Below are positions 12,973 through 25,787 of a DNA stretch of 64,000 nucleotides, piece after piece. The DNA is from Pyrrhoderma lamaoense. Lineage: Eukaryota; Basidiomycota; Agaricomycetes; Hymenochaetales; Hymenochaetaceae. The stretch spans positions 1 to 64,000 of the forward strand of contig NBAZ01000025.1 in NCBI GenBank assembly GCA_002794735.1. Direction: 5' to 3'. The notes beneath the pieces are model-generated. The model was not told the DNA's origin and ran no database searches. It saw nothing but the letters and a program-made list of their open reading frames with translations. Each line of letters starts with the position of its first letter. Position 1 is the first letter of the stretch. A program made the position numbers and the translations under genes.

Positions 12973-15422
12973 ATCAGCTCTACAACTGGAACAGCACTGC
13001 GTCACAGTCAAATTCTTTATGAAAGATAATTAAAGAATTTATACGGGCCTTTGTACTATGGGATCCATCCTAGGACCCTTTCTCAAGAGCTCTTACTGCC
13101 ATCTTACTTCGTTCCGACCATCATCAGTCCAATACAAAAAAAACGTACTAAATATGTTAATTCGATCGATACTGATTCGTTTTTCTACACTTTTGTTTCT
13201 AGTCTACCCATGAGTGGCGTTGAAGTCTTCAAAAGTACTGCCAATTGCACTGAAATATTTGCCGCTAGATTTCTTTTACCATAATTCGCCCTTTACATCG
13301 AAGTCCGTTCAACAATTTCATTCCAGATATCAAAATAGTCTCCTCTCCTGTTCCAAAAAAATTGCTCGCTCTCACCCCACACTCTTGTTTCAGGTACCTC
13401 ACCTCGCATACCCGGCATTTACTCCCTCGGTCTGATTTTTCTGATAGTGAAGCATCAGAAGTCCTCTAGCCTCTTGGATCTCTGCTCTACTTCTAGTATT
13501 CAAACTTCCTCTAGAATGGTCTTTTGTATGTTGGTTCGACGTCGGATCTAGGTTTGGTAGGATGTATCCTAGCTCGAGCGGGTGATCTAAATTCCAGCCT
13601 AATAATCGATGACTTAGGTGCTGGGACATACCTTTCCTTCATGCAATCGTCAACCCTTCTGCCATTTGTCTTGATTCTTAACGTCTTACTTGTCTTGTTG
13701 TCTTTTTTTTACGCCCTAAGGTCGCTGATGCTTATCGCTTTTATACGACGATCTAATTTTGCTTTTTGCAACGACTTTTTCAATGCCTACCAACACAATC
13801 ATTCACGCACTGCAATCATCAATTTACCACGGCATGGACCTTTCCCTCTCAATTCACTCAGCTTCATTCTTTGCTAATTAAATTTTACCTTACCATTGAT
13901 TACTTTCGGCATTTCGCATTTCTTTATTCACGCTACGGACTTCATCAAACACTTTAGAAAGCTTGCGTAGTTATTATTGACTTTACCCTTATTGACATGA
14001 CCTTTACGCGGACACTCAAAAATAACCCATGTAGAACAGTATCCAGGTTGTTGTATTCTTATTTCTCTTCTGTTTCTTTATTTTCTTCAGGATTACTAGA
14101 TAGAAGGAGACGTTTGGAGGTCTCGAGACGGACGCTCGTTGATTTGTTTTCGTAGAAATAGACATTGCACATGGACATTGCACTACGGACGTTTCTAGCT
14201 ACGTTGACTCACTTGCCACTCTAACCTTTTGCCTTTCGTTCTTCTTGTAATCTCTCACTTCACTCTTCCTGTCTGTTCTTCACCTTACACAAAGTGTCGT
14301 GCCCGTGGACTATTACTGTATCTTTATTATGTTCCCTTTTATTCGTGTTGTTCATATATGTTATTCTGCTCGCTGGTACACCGGCTGATTATTTGTTCTC
14401 AGTTGCTCGGCGCTTCCTTTGAATTCGTTTTTATTATAGGCCAAGCTCTCGTTCGTTCTCTACCCTTTCGCGTTTCCCTCTTAATTTCGTCTTATTTCCA
14501 CTGTTTTCTTTGTTTTCCAACTCGCTTTCGTAATAGTACAACACTTTCCCTCCCCTCTTCGTTTTTCAATGTCGATCATTATTTTACCCTTTTGTGCATT
14601 CCTTCATTTTCGCTATCTTAATCTTACTGGGTTGACCCAATTCCTTTCTTTGCCTTTGACGGCTTCACTTTCCTTCTCCAAAAACTGAAGACGAACCATA
14701 TCTGTTGTATTTTTAGGTAAAAACGGACTACAATTAGCTCGGACTATAATCCCTCCACTTCATACCACCTACTACATAGTACTTTTACCTTGGCTTGAGA
14801 AACACTTGTGCTCATAGTCAATATTTGACGAGTTACATCAAATCATAATCATTTTTGACTGGACTATTTCATATGGGTATTTTATAAGCTCACCTTGACA
14901 AAATGACTAAGGTGCCCTTACTATCATTTGGGATCTTAATCTATGGTTTACGCCCTCTGTACACCAGATAAGAGAATAATCTGACTGAGATTTCATCGGT
15001 TGTAGCAAATGTATATCTAAAGGCAAACTACAACCATCGAGATATATGATATGTATACCAAAAAAATCATTCTTAATATGCCTTATCAAGTTCCTATCGA
15101 GACCCCTGTCTCAAATTGACACAGACCCCACATCATTAGTACATGTACAAATACTAATACCGCTAAGTATTATGGAACGTCCGAAAGCGCGTTCTTTTCC
15201 TTTCAAGTCATGACAACACGTCGTTCACCCGATTAAAAGCTTGTAAGATGGGTTATTCAACAAACATGCCCAAGAACAACAGCAACACTGACAGTAATAG
15301 TATCTTACTGAACCACGGCGCATTTCGCGTTATGTAATGAATTAGCACGTGATGAGGCGCGAACCTGTTGTGATGAAATATATCTCTGTATATCTCAATG
15401 AAATTGAAACGGAAATACAGCA
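12973..15422. other. 2.4-kb intergenic, strongly pyrimidine-rich on the plus strand
   Basis: No gene is supported. From about 13,050 to 14,640 the plus strand is rich in T and C, so several short open frames appear but with no domain and no codon pattern. A short direct repeat (GACATTGCAC twice) lies at 14161-14183. The last 200 nt before 15423 should hold the promoter of the SUMO-motif protein. Confidence 0.5.
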
Positions 15423-18400
15423 ATGGTACGAAAAGGCGTCGATATTGCAGCAGGAAACTCTAAAGTAACGGACTATTTCTCTCGTATCTACTCTGGCTCC
15501 CAATCTCAGCCTCTGTCTAATCAGGCCAACAGAGTATTGCCTACTCGAGCTACAAGTGCTGGTGCTAAAATATCATCTGGCCCTTCGTCTTCGCCAAAGA
15601 AGCGAAAAATAGACTGCAAATTGCTGAATGGAACCTCCATAAAGTGTCCAACACGTAAGGCAAAGAAAGAGAATGCTCCTCCTCTGCTACCACCACCACA
15701 TTGTACTTCTCAAGTCATCAAGTCTGAACCTGATGTCATATCAATTTCGTCCTCTGAATCCCCTACTCACATTTCCATTTCAAGCACTTCAGAGGCCCGG
15801 ACACATATCACAATATCAAGCTCTTCGGTGCTATCTATAGCTAGTTCACTTCCGGAAGTTTTGGAAATCCAGCATATAAAACAGGAAAGACAATGTTCGG
15901 AGATCCGAAATGAAACATATCAGTGTGGCTCTCATCATCTGAATAGCTCCAATAGCGATTCAAAAATTAAGACCGAAGCTATTGGAGGACATCATGAGTC
16001 TAGGAGTGCTGCTACGCCTTCCAAAAAACGCAGGCACCATGAAGTAATAACGTCCGACGATGAACGAATTGATGATATCGAGAAACTTGAGGAGACCATC
16101 TACGTTGTCTCCAAGCCTGCAGCTTCCAAAGTCTTTGTGAGCAACATTAATCTTTATATCTCTCAGATACTAAAGAGACACTCCTTTAGCATTCAGCATC
16201 TGAAAGCCAACCAAAGTCCTCAGAAAAACTGACTTCTCCACCAATGGAGGGAAAACGTGTTGCGAAGGTACTATCCCTCCCTCAACGCAGAAACTCGGTT
16301 CCAGATGAGGAGGACAGTGTCATTCCATCGTCTCAATCGGATGAGAACGTACGAGAGCTTAGTCTACTGAAGAAGCAAAGAATGAATAAACATGATTTAG
16401 AAGAAAGTGTACTCGCATGGCAAAGAGAGACAATTGCGGCTTCCCTCTGTGATGACTCTGGAGACGAAGTGGTGATACCTTCGGAATCTAGTGATACGCT
16501 GGCCGATGACTCGATCTCTACTTTAGATGTTTCTCCGGATGTTCCTTTCGCAGATAATGACAACGGTGCCAAAACACCTGTTTCAATCTGTCTAGGATTT
16601 GATTCGTTACTCCAGAATCTTTCGTTGCAGAAATCATGTAAGTCTTCTCAAGACGTCGAAACTGTATCCGAAAACCAGGTATTGCCGAGTCCGTTGAAAA
16701 CATCCCATTTTTCTGTTTTGGTTTCCAAGAAAGAGATTAATTCTCCCACTGCGTTTTCTACAACATCCTCATGTACGAAGGTGGATAATATGATACATTC
16801 TTCGGCGAAGTTACCTTCTACTTGTCCGATTAGTGATACAATCGGTGATTTCGTCTCGAAAAATGCAATAGAAAGTGCATCTTCACCACGCTGTGATATC
16901 TCGTCACAGAACCCAGAGCCCCTTGCTCAGAGCAAGACAGAACAAATTATCGCTGATATCAAAGCAAGAGCAGAGGAAAAGGCTCAGATGGTTGATGATA
17001 TGGATAAAGTAGATTTTACTAGAGACCTTAGCCCATTGAGCGAGAGCGAGAGCGATTCTGATAATCTGTCGTTCCTCAGAGGTGGAAAAAAGACTAAGTG
17101 AGCATGCTTTCTTATGCTGATTACGTTTTTATAGGCTTTTCTGATTTCTTTTCACCATTGAAAGTGCTGCAGATGTTGCCTCAAGTTCGAAGATTTGCAA
17201 GACTGCAGGTCCATCAAGTACCACCCATCTACCAAGCAGTACAGACAATCCAACCATAGACTCGCGAGATACTAAGAATAAGTCTAACGACAACGCCAGT
17301 AAATCTCTAGATTCCTTATTGCCGTTACCATCGCCCTTGAGTACCCGCAGATTGCGAAAGCCCCCTGCAAGGACTCCTGTTATCCTTTCATCGTTCGCTC
17401 ATCTGAAAAAGTCATCTGATTCCCCTGCGAAAAAGAAGGAGGCAACGAACGATCCGTTTGCTTCACTATTTGCTGAGAAACGGAAGGAAGAAGAGACGGC
17501 ACGGTTGCGAAGTCTCTTGAATCTAGATGGAAACTTTGAAACCAGTGAACAAATAAACCATAGAAGCACATTGATGGAGGGAGATATCGTTCTGGAATCT
17601 AATTTCGCAAAAAAAGGCTTGGATTCACTCTTCTCTAAAACTACCACCAATCGTGGAAGGAACTCAAGGAAACGGATGACCGAAAGCAACTGCAGAAGCA
17701 TACTTGAGAATACACTGAAATCTGAAATCCCTATATCAAGGAAAGGGAAGGAAGTTGAACATACTATTGGGATACCACTATGGAAGTGCTATACGGAGGA
17801 TATAATGCAACTAGATGATGATGTTGACCAAATGATACCGTCCCTTTCTTTAACCCACACAAACCCCTTGTCTTCCATCTTGAGGGATCTTGTACTGTTG
17901 AAAGGTATTTTTTAGATTTCCATGTTCGTTTTGATGCGACTTACCAACTGATAACTTCAACGCAGATGTTGTGGGTATCATATCGCTTATGCAGTCAGGA
18001 ACACTCGTCATTGACGACCCAAATCTGGTGGCCTGGCTTCTCGAAGTTGCTCTTTGTTCCTCTGGTCCTCTCGCCGATACGGCATTCACCTCTTTACTTA
18101 ACATTACTGAATCAAACCTGAGAGATGGAGTTCGTTTGAACACACTCGAACCTGTAATTAATATGTGCAAAAGGTTCAATGTAGAAGAAGAGTTCTTGCA
18201 TTTTTTAGGTCAAAACATAGCAGGACGGGAATTCTCAACTGCTGCAGCCCCGGAGCTTCGTAACATAGTTCTTTGGAGGTTTTCGGAGATATGCTATGCT
18301 CTAGGGAAGAAAAGACTTATCGACATCAAACTTGTTCCAGATTTAGTGTTCGTGCTCCACCGAATTGGTATGGATGTCGCCACAGACATAGTACTAGGCT

Positions 18401-19292
18401 CGTCGATTAAGCGAGCCATTCATGTCCTATGCTTAGAGTATTGTGAGGATTCATCAGAGCAAAGGGGGATATGGTATGTTGAACTCAAAAATATAATATT
18501 GGAAGCAGGGACTGTATTTAAAACCCTTTTTATCCTTTTAGGAACTCTTAATTTACTCGAGTTTACTACGAATGGTCGCGGGCCTTAGTCCAGTCAACAA
18601 GGAACACTTCCTCAGCTTAATTGATGGTGATAACTTGGTATCTAGGCGTCTGGCTCAGTGGCTAGCATTTTTAATGCTTAATGAAGATCAAGGAGTCAAA
18701 TTGGTATGTATCAGCATAAAATCAAAATATAAATCATTCTGACCATCTTTTTAGGCTTTGAAGCAGAATAGAGCAATGCCTGAACTTGTTGATATTCTCG
18801 CTCTTCTCAAACCCTCCGTCGAAAATGAGTCTCAAGAACAGAGTCAATCTACTCTTTTTGCGCATTGTAGAACTATGAATGATGGATCCGATGAAGATGG
18901 CGAGAGCGAAAGTGATGTGGATTATTCTGTCCTAGCCCACCATATAATGTTGTTATCTCGCGTCTTAATGAACATACCACAGTACTCTGAATTAGACGGG
19001 GATGAGGAGAAAGATCTATCTATTTTGAAGATGATTATCAAGGAATTAGAAAAAATCAGGCATAAAATAAGTATGTCCTTTTGCTACGACGGTTGTACTG
19101 ATTTTCAGACTGATGTTCCTTACTTTTCTAGACGATAGACGGGTCACAAGCATTGACCGATCCTTAGCCAAAGCAAAGATAGAACTACTATGTATGCGAG
19201 TTGATTCTCAGAAAATTGTTCGATTCCGAAAGCCTCAAGAAACCCTTATGACGTATTTCGCCAAGGAGCAAAAGCCAATGCAGGATTTATAA
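15423..19292 (+). CDS. Large nuclear protein with SUMO-interaction/SUMO-site cluster and PIP box (possible SLF2/Nse6-like)
   Basis: The start is ATG 15423. Exon 1 ends at 16136 (GTGAGC) and joins exon 2 at 16190 in phase 0; later exons cover about 17165-17904, 17966-18473, 18541-18703, 18755-19068 and 19133-19292. Residues 99-186 hold three psi-K-x-E sumoylation consensus sites (IKSE, IKQE, IKTE). Interleaved are SIM-like VISISSSE, HISIS and HITIS; TIYVV with acidic residues before it lies at about 224-229. VTDYF (residues 15-19) and the C-terminal QETLMTYF look like PCNA-interacting motifs; the latter fits Q-x-x-L-x-x-Y-F exactly. The C-terminal half is helical, with LFAEKRKEEETARLRSLL and SRRLAQWLAFLML. 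I cannot assign the family with certainty; a CANIN/SLF2 or Nse6-type SMC5/6 partner is a hypothesis. The exon join near 18,470 may hide a one-base deletion in a G run. Confidence 0.75.
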
Positions 19293-19718
19293 TATCTTGG
19301 GCAAGATGTGCTCATTGTCCTCTATACCCATCATTAATGTTTATTGTCACTAAATTACATGTATCTATCTGTCCTTTATTGCAGTTATGACTATTCTACA
19401 ATAGTATAGTACATGTAAAGAGGTAAATGTATATTCAACACTAAAAGAAACCCTACTATTCAGGGTCTGCCGCACGATTTGAGAATGGTCGATATGTAAA
19501 GGAAACAAAATCAGTACAGCACAAGAGTAAATCGAATTGCATAATTGTTATTACATATATATTACAAAGCAGAAGCAAGGCAAACACTGATAAAGTTTAC
19601 AATATCATATCATGACACTCCATGAGTAACTATGTATATAATTTCCCAATACCCAGACCATTTAATATCTTATCGAGGCCCTTTATGAATTTGTCAGCTC
19701 ATCAATAATGTAACTCCA
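19293..19718. other. Convergent 3' intergenic region
   Basis: AT-rich space between the plus-strand nuclear protein and the minus-strand LEA-like gene. It contains two copies of the palindrome TACATGTA (19356 and 19410) close to the expected poly(A) region. Nothing else is seen. Confidence 0.5.
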
Positions 19719-20551
19719 TCATTCATGTATACATACAATGGCTCCGTAGATGCCCCGAAGTAGACTATCCAAACCTAGGCCACTCAGTAGGCTTCCTAGG
19801 AGATTAAGCACACCGGCAAGTAGAGTTCCTACTCCAGCAACAATCTGTGTCAATGGTTCTATAGCATGTGGTTATGGTTATCATGCAATTTACGGATGCA
19901 AAGCAATAAAGACATACGACCCAGAGCGTCAAGAAGAGGACCCAGATCACTTCGTGCCTTCGGGAATGCATCAAGTTTACCCTTGGCCCATTCAATCGTC
20001 CCACCTACTTCTTCTACCAGCTAATAGACTGATCAGACTCATCTCGCTACTTGAGACAGCTGCATGGATATCTTACAACTTTCAATGCTGCCCCAAGTCT
20101 CTGCTCTTCTGGTGTAGCACAATGTGCCTCGCTATGTCGTTTTGCCCTTGACGCAATCTTGTTACCAGGATCTGCACCTTTGATTGCGCCCTCTGTCTCG
20201 CTCAGAATCTTCTCTGCTTGCTCCAATAAAGGTTTCACTTGCTTTACAAGTTCAGCTTCGTCGCGGTCCTCTTCTTTGCATGCTTCCATGTTTTCAATAT
20301 GCTGCATTGGGCATTTATACAGTCCTCAAAGAAAGAGAAAGGGGAACGCATACCTTACGTATCATTCGTACGAGTGGAATGACACGCTGGTTAGCATTTT
20401 CAATTATAATAGATAGATGCTCTGCTAGCTCTTTGTCCTTTTTCTTCTGCTCATCAGTACGGTCGTCCGCACTTGATCCTTCGGAAACACTACCAAGATG
20501 AAGACCTGTTCCTTGCTGTCGGAAAGAATCTCCTCCAAGAATGTCTGCCAT
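19719..20551 (-). CDS. LEA-type protein with DUF6987-like domain
   Basis: The start is ATG 20551. Exon 1 carries ADILGGDSFRQQGTGL, a charged linker and ELAEHLSIIIENANQRVIPLV. The next exon carries MEACKEEDRDEAELVKQVKP, then a long helix ending near AHCATPEEQRLGAALK. The C-terminal exon reads PLTQIVAGVGTLLAG, LLGSLLSGLGLDSLLRGIYG and stops at 19719. This order matches the DUF6987 domain often found in fungal late-embryogenesis-abundant-like proteins. The Gly/Leu-rich amphipathic C-terminus is typical. A role in desiccation or membrane protection is inferred from the family only. It lies head to tail with the caleosin-like gene upstream. Intron ends between exons 1 and 2 are approximate; the last intron ends with CTATAG before the PLTQIV segment. 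Confidence 0.75.
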
Positions 20552-21387
20552 ATTTAAAGTTGTGGGGAATAGTTGAACTGCTTATTCTGGACGGGTTTAG
20601 GCAATACTTTATAGTAGGTGTACAAGTGTATTTATATGTAGTTGTAGATGTTGATATCATGATGATACTGAAAGGGTGTCATTGTTATATTTACTACTAT
20701 CCAAGATTAATCTAGAAATGTGAGTGCCACTTCCCTTCATACCAGAGCCAAAACAATAATTAGTAGATGTGGAGTAACATGTTGGTTTATCAAATTGACA
20801 TGAGTCTCCTATGAGATGTCAAACTGAATCCAAATAATTATAATTAATGGGGTAGTGCTGCTCCGACGAGCTCATTATTTTTCTGACGTCACAAGTCCAC
20901 AAAACATTGAGATTCACGTGTAATTACACTATTACTTTAATAATTGGGATAGACTTGTTCTGTGTAAACCTTGCATTAGAATGCAAGGGAGATATCAAAA
21001 GATATATATATCGAGCAACTACAGATAGCCAACTTCAGCCACTAGAACTTGAGCTTGCTTCCCCTTCCCGAGGTTTTATGGTATGAGCGATCTGGAAATT
21101 TGCACGTATTGTCGGTAATATAATTGCCTGCGTATAAGTCAGAGGAAGTCGTACAATAGTTATTTTATAAAAATACCCTTATAACTTTGCCGATATCATC
21201 CTGGTATGCAACATTATCAACGGGCATATAGAAGGGCCATGTCGTTCCCCATTCGAATATGAGTAACAAGACACCAAAATTTTGACGACTATAAAGCATT
21301 CGGTGTCGGTTAAACAGAAGTTGACTAGTTCCAAGCCATACACACCTCTTTTTGACTGTTTCCTTCCACCTCTTTATGCCAGTAGAT
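20552..21387. other. Intergenic between two minus-strand genes
   Basis: Promoter side of the LEA-like gene. AT-rich, with an ATATATAT run near 21,004. No gene seen. Confidence 0.45.
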
Positions 21388-22380
21388 TCAGATGACCTTC
21401 CATGATAGCCATAATATTAGATCGTAGTCTATTTTGCATGTGTGGGTATATGCATACCCACCACTCACCTGAAAAACTATTAGGAAATAAATACAAATGA
21501 GATAGAGTGATCACATGAATTTTGGAGTTCGAGTTCATACCGTTTCAATATCGATATCCTTACACCAATCTATCCGCTCATATGTGCCCCAATTCTTCCC
21601 CCAACGAGTGCTATTCATCTTTCGAACATTGACTGGAAGAGTAATATCCCTTGATGGTATCCAGGAATCTGAAGTAGAATAACTGAAAATAATATGGAGC
21701 GCATATGCTGCATACTTGGCTTGATCTTTCTGTAGACCAAGGATGATAAGCCCTTTGATAGTATGCTCCACTCTAACCACCCCATCAGCGTCAGTATCAA
21801 AAAACGTTGGGGTCTGAAAATGGTTACACAAAGATAAGGCTCATGAATAATATACGAAATAAAAATAGTTACATACAATGCCACTCATATTCATTGCTTT
21901 CAAAGTCAATGTTCCTACTTGTCTAATGGCGGTGACGGGAATCCCATCTACACAGCTAAGACCTTCGCCTAGATTTTCTAGCCCTTTAATGGCTTGTAGA
22001 CCACTTGTGACAGGCTGAAAGGCTTCACCACTAGCTGCGGCTGAAGTATTGATAACATTACCGACGACTGTCCCTACCAAGACGGTTGTCCCAGTAATAG
22101 ATTCTTCCGCTTTACTCTTTATACTTTTCCCAGCTGACAGCACCGGCGAAGAAGCGACTTGCACGATACCAGTACCTTCTCGGCCTACTACAGTATCTAG
22201 TATCTGGGGAACAGTTTGATATGACTCCAATACATTGCTTAATGTTCTAGGATCACGATTGGAAGTATCTTTGAGAGCCAAATTAGGACTCTGGTGGTCG
22301 GCAGTATTATTGGGATTATCTGCGCTGTTGGATAGATTTCCTGGCATGGAGCTGAGAGGATTGTACAGGAATGTGGACAT
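21388..22380 (-). CDS. Caleosin-like / EF-hand protein
   Basis: The start is ATG 22380. The N-terminal 160 residues are low-complexity, with Gly/Ser/Thr-rich helices (SITGTTVLVGTVVGN, SGLQAIKGLENLGEG). After a short intron (about 21,816-21,880) comes TPTFFDTDADGVVRVEHTIK followed by GLIILGL. This resembles the single calcium-binding loop and following hydrophobic segment of fungal caleosins (FFDxDxDGxxxxxxTxxGlxxLG). The loop has D1, D3, D5 and G6, but Glu is at position 11 rather than 12. A C-terminal part with NSTRWGKNWGTYERIDW follows. A further intron (GTATGA..TTTCAG, about 21,474-21,540) leads to a short last exon ending at 21388; that last exon is less sure. Lipid-droplet or calcium function is family inference. 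Confidence 0.6.
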
Positions 22381-23853
22381 TCTTTACAGAAAAGGAGAGA
22401 GACGAGAGATCAGGTTAGTTATGAGAGATAATATACGCCGCTCATGTTGATGGCTATTGAGGAGCTGGTCGTCATTAGCTAAATATAATCAGTTGGAGAA
22501 CAGGGAGTATAGTAATCTACACAGCTTATGTACAAGCTTGTTACGTCGATATCATCTACATTGCTGATCTGGAGCGATAGGGTATGTCGTCAATGTACCC
22601 CTTCACAATATTCTATCTCGTACACTCTTAGGCGTAGTTTTTCACTTTTAAATTCATTGACCCGTAATTCACTTAATTTGGTGGCTATAGCAGATCGAAA
22701 GCCGGCAAAATAACATTCTTGAGCTTCAGATATTCTACAGACGTTACTGGAGAGAAAGTTGATATAGAAAGAACCGTTCATCTTTCTGCAAGGGGTGGCC
22801 TGTAAAGTTAGAAGCAAAAGGCGAAATTAGTGAGGCTCATATGTCATGCTTCCCCTGGCACGAGTATAAAGTATGTTTCCCGAAATAAGCGAATAAATCA
22901 GTCAGGTGAGGAGTCAAAGAATGTTCAAAAACTATATATAGATCTTCGTGTTTGCGTGGGGCCAAATCGGATGAGCTGAAAAGCTCACGTAATAAGGAAG
23001 CACTCGATATTTTCCACTAATATAGAGTTATTTGTATGTAGTTCAACTAGTTGATTTAGCCCTAGTGTTTCAAGCTACTTATAGTCCATTCAAGTAGCTA
23101 ATGTAGCTCCTGGTACATTAGTAAAAAACATCATTCTATAAGTGAAGAAATCTCGACCTTCGTTTCATTATTTTAGTTGGATGTTTGCGGACTAACACGA
23201 GTTTTAGTAAAATAGAGAGTAGTTTGAAGTAAGCTAGATATTCAGTAATGTGTGTTGTTGGACTATGTACACCACTGGTGGCAGAAAATGATAGCAGCAC
23301 GGTCTTGTGGTCTGGAGAGCGAAGACAATCTTCATGGCATTGTGTCAGTCATTGCGCCCAATGATTACTTGTACTTTGTGTAGATCAAAACAGTGTTAAT
23401 TTGTACGTAAGCTAAATAACGGATTAACTATTCAACCGCTATATGACCTCTCACATAACACTCAATTGTCGCTTTGTCGTGTGACTTTGACACGAATGTT
23501 AACTTGTCCAACCGGGAGATTGGATAAAGTATGAAATCTGGCTCATTATTTTGCTTCAATTAAACCCGTGATCTTGGTTATCAGCGTCACGTCTGGCTGA
23601 CTCTCACCATCAATAACACTATGGGCGACGCAGAATCTATTTAACAGGGACATTTTTTATGTAGAAGCAGTCCTGCCATAGCGTCTTAAACAATTTCCCA
23701 GACTCATAGTTCTTTCACATATATATATGGATCACAGATGTTTCCTTCACTCGACTTTCTGAGCTCACGCACACCTGTAAACCCTCCTCCAAGTGCGTCC
23801 TCTCAACATAATTGAGAAGGATCATCTGAGAAACAGTCTATTACCACTTTAGA
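22381..23853. other. 1.5-kb divergent intergenic region
   Basis: Lies between the caleosin-like gene (-) and the monooxygenase (+). No domain-bearing frame is seen. A small minus frame at 22590-22817 has no support. An ATATATATAT run at about 23,719-23,728 could be part of the monooxygenase promoter. Confidence 0.45.
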
Positions 23854-25787
23854 ATGGTATGTAATCCAAGTATAATAGTTTTCTCTCCCCCTCTTTCTGT
23901 CTTCCATGTATTCTGATAAGAGCTGTGTCCCGAAAGACTGACAACTGTTTCTTCGTTAAAACTAGTCAGGTGTTATTTCTGACCACTATGCTGAAGCTGA
24001 TATAGGTGCCCGAGCGACAGGCATTGGTGAAGTAAGATTTGCATTATTTCCCCGTGTGAATCCGTTCCCGCGATCGGATTCAAAAATCGAGATCGTGATT
24101 CCATTTCTCATTGAACATTCTTTCAATCTTTGGCGATCTGACAGAAGTTGAGATTATACGGTGGTCGCAAGGCTTCGTTGCCTCTTGACGTCATTATAAT
24201 AGGTTGTGGCTTAGGAGGATTAGCCGCAGCTCATACAATAGGTCAAGCTGGTCATAAAGTAATTATCGTAGAGTCAGCACCTGTTATTGGAGAGATCGGT
24301 GCTGGCATCCAGGTTACACCCAATGTGAGCAGACTATTGATCCGTTGGGGCCTTGGAAAGAATTTGAAAGATATTGCGGTGAAACCAGAAGCAATCGCAC
24401 TACGGAGTTGTAAGTATTATTGTACTTTTACTTTTACTTCCAACTGATAGTGACATTGATTTTCTATAAGACAAGACTGGAGAGCTCGTGGGATGGACGA
24501 AATGGGGGATACAATGGAACAGAAATATGGGTCGCCGTACTATCATATCCATAGAGCAGATTTTCATCAAATGCTAATGGATTTAGCGGCTCCAGTAAGC
24601 AAGCTTCGGCTTGACAGCACCGTCGTTTCTGTAGATACTTCATCATCTCGTCCAAGTATAACACTTTCAACAGGGGAAATCCTGTCAGCCGATCTTATAA
24701 TAGGTGCTGATGGTGTAAAAAGCATGGTTCGGGAAGTGGTGTTAGGGGAACCTACGGCTGCAACTCCGACGGGTGATGCTGCATACCGCGCAATTATACC
24801 CACAGATAAGATGCTTGCCGACCCGGATCTGCGTCCATTTGTTGAAAACCCAGAAATGACAGGTTGGATGGGCCCTCAGCGACACATTATGGCGTATTGT
24901 ATTGTATGCTTCTCCATTTGCTCCATTGTTTCTTTGAAATACCTAATTATTGCTCACACAGAGGGCTAAAAAGGAATACAACCTGGTTTTGATACATCCC
25001 GACGACGGGTCCGTCGAATCTTGGACAGCAGAAGGTAGTGCAGAGAAAATGAGAGCTGATTTTGAGGGTTGGGAGCCGAGGTTAGTTGATAACAGGAGCG
25101 TCAGTTGGAGAATACTGAAAACCAATGTACAGGATAAAGAAATTGTTATCAATGGTGCCATCTACGTTGAAATGGAAATTGATGGATCGAAAGCCTATTC
25201 GAACATGGGTTCATAAGGAAGGACGAGTTGTACTTCTTGGGGACTCATGTCATCCGATGCTAGTCAGTCAATTAACTCTCCTCAAAAGGTGAAAATATTC
25301 TTATACAATATTCACAAAGCCTTACCGTGCCCAAGGCGCAGCAATGGCAATTGAAGATGCGGCAGTTCTAGGAAATCTGCTTTCACGGCTAGAGCATCCT
25401 TCACAACTTATGACCTTACTACGTGCATACGAGCTACTACGATATTCTCGCACAGCAGAGACTCAGGCTAGTTCTCGTCTAAACCAGCATATATTCCACC
25501 TTCCTGACGGGCCAGAGCAACAAGAACGAGACTCGAATATGCGAACGGCGATGAAATACGAGAAAGAAAAATATGCGATTGGTAGTTCAGGTAGACAAGA
25601 AGGGTTTTCTGGAGAGGGTAATAGTAATCAATGGGCGGATGAACGAAAGAATATAGAACAATTCGCTTACGACGCCGATAAGGAGGCAGATAGGTGGTGG
25701 TCAGAAAAGGGTGAGAAATTATGTAAGCACATAATAAAACAAGTAGGACTACAAGGCTATGACGAAGTTAAACTTGCAAGACTGTAA
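23854..25787 (+). CDS. FAD-dependent monooxygenase (salicylate-hydroxylase-like)
   Basis: The exon at 24145 must follow an acceptor, because an in-frame stop lies just before it at 24139. The nearest match is an ATG at 23854-23856 sitting directly on GTATGT, giving a three-base coding first exon. The protein shows the Rossmann motif DVIIIGCGLGGLAAAH, the DG motif LIIGADGVKSMVRE, and after splicing the GD motif VVLLGDSCHPMLPYRAQGAA. The middle reads YYHIHRADFHQML. Introns: about 24410-24470, 24902-24961, 25082-25132 and 25261-25322. A frame break at 24504-24508 (five G where the family reading needs six) separates GWTKWG from DTMEQKYG. Such enzymes hydroxylate aromatic acids with NAD(P)H; the substrate is unknown. 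Confidence 0.85.

Noticed and set aside
21521..21840. Separate small gene for the EF-hand-like exon
   Set aside because: It lacks its own leader and joins well to the upstream exon by a normal short intron.
22590..22817. Small minus-strand frame between the caleosin-like gene and the monooxygenase
   Set aside because: No family match, no splice context and no leader.
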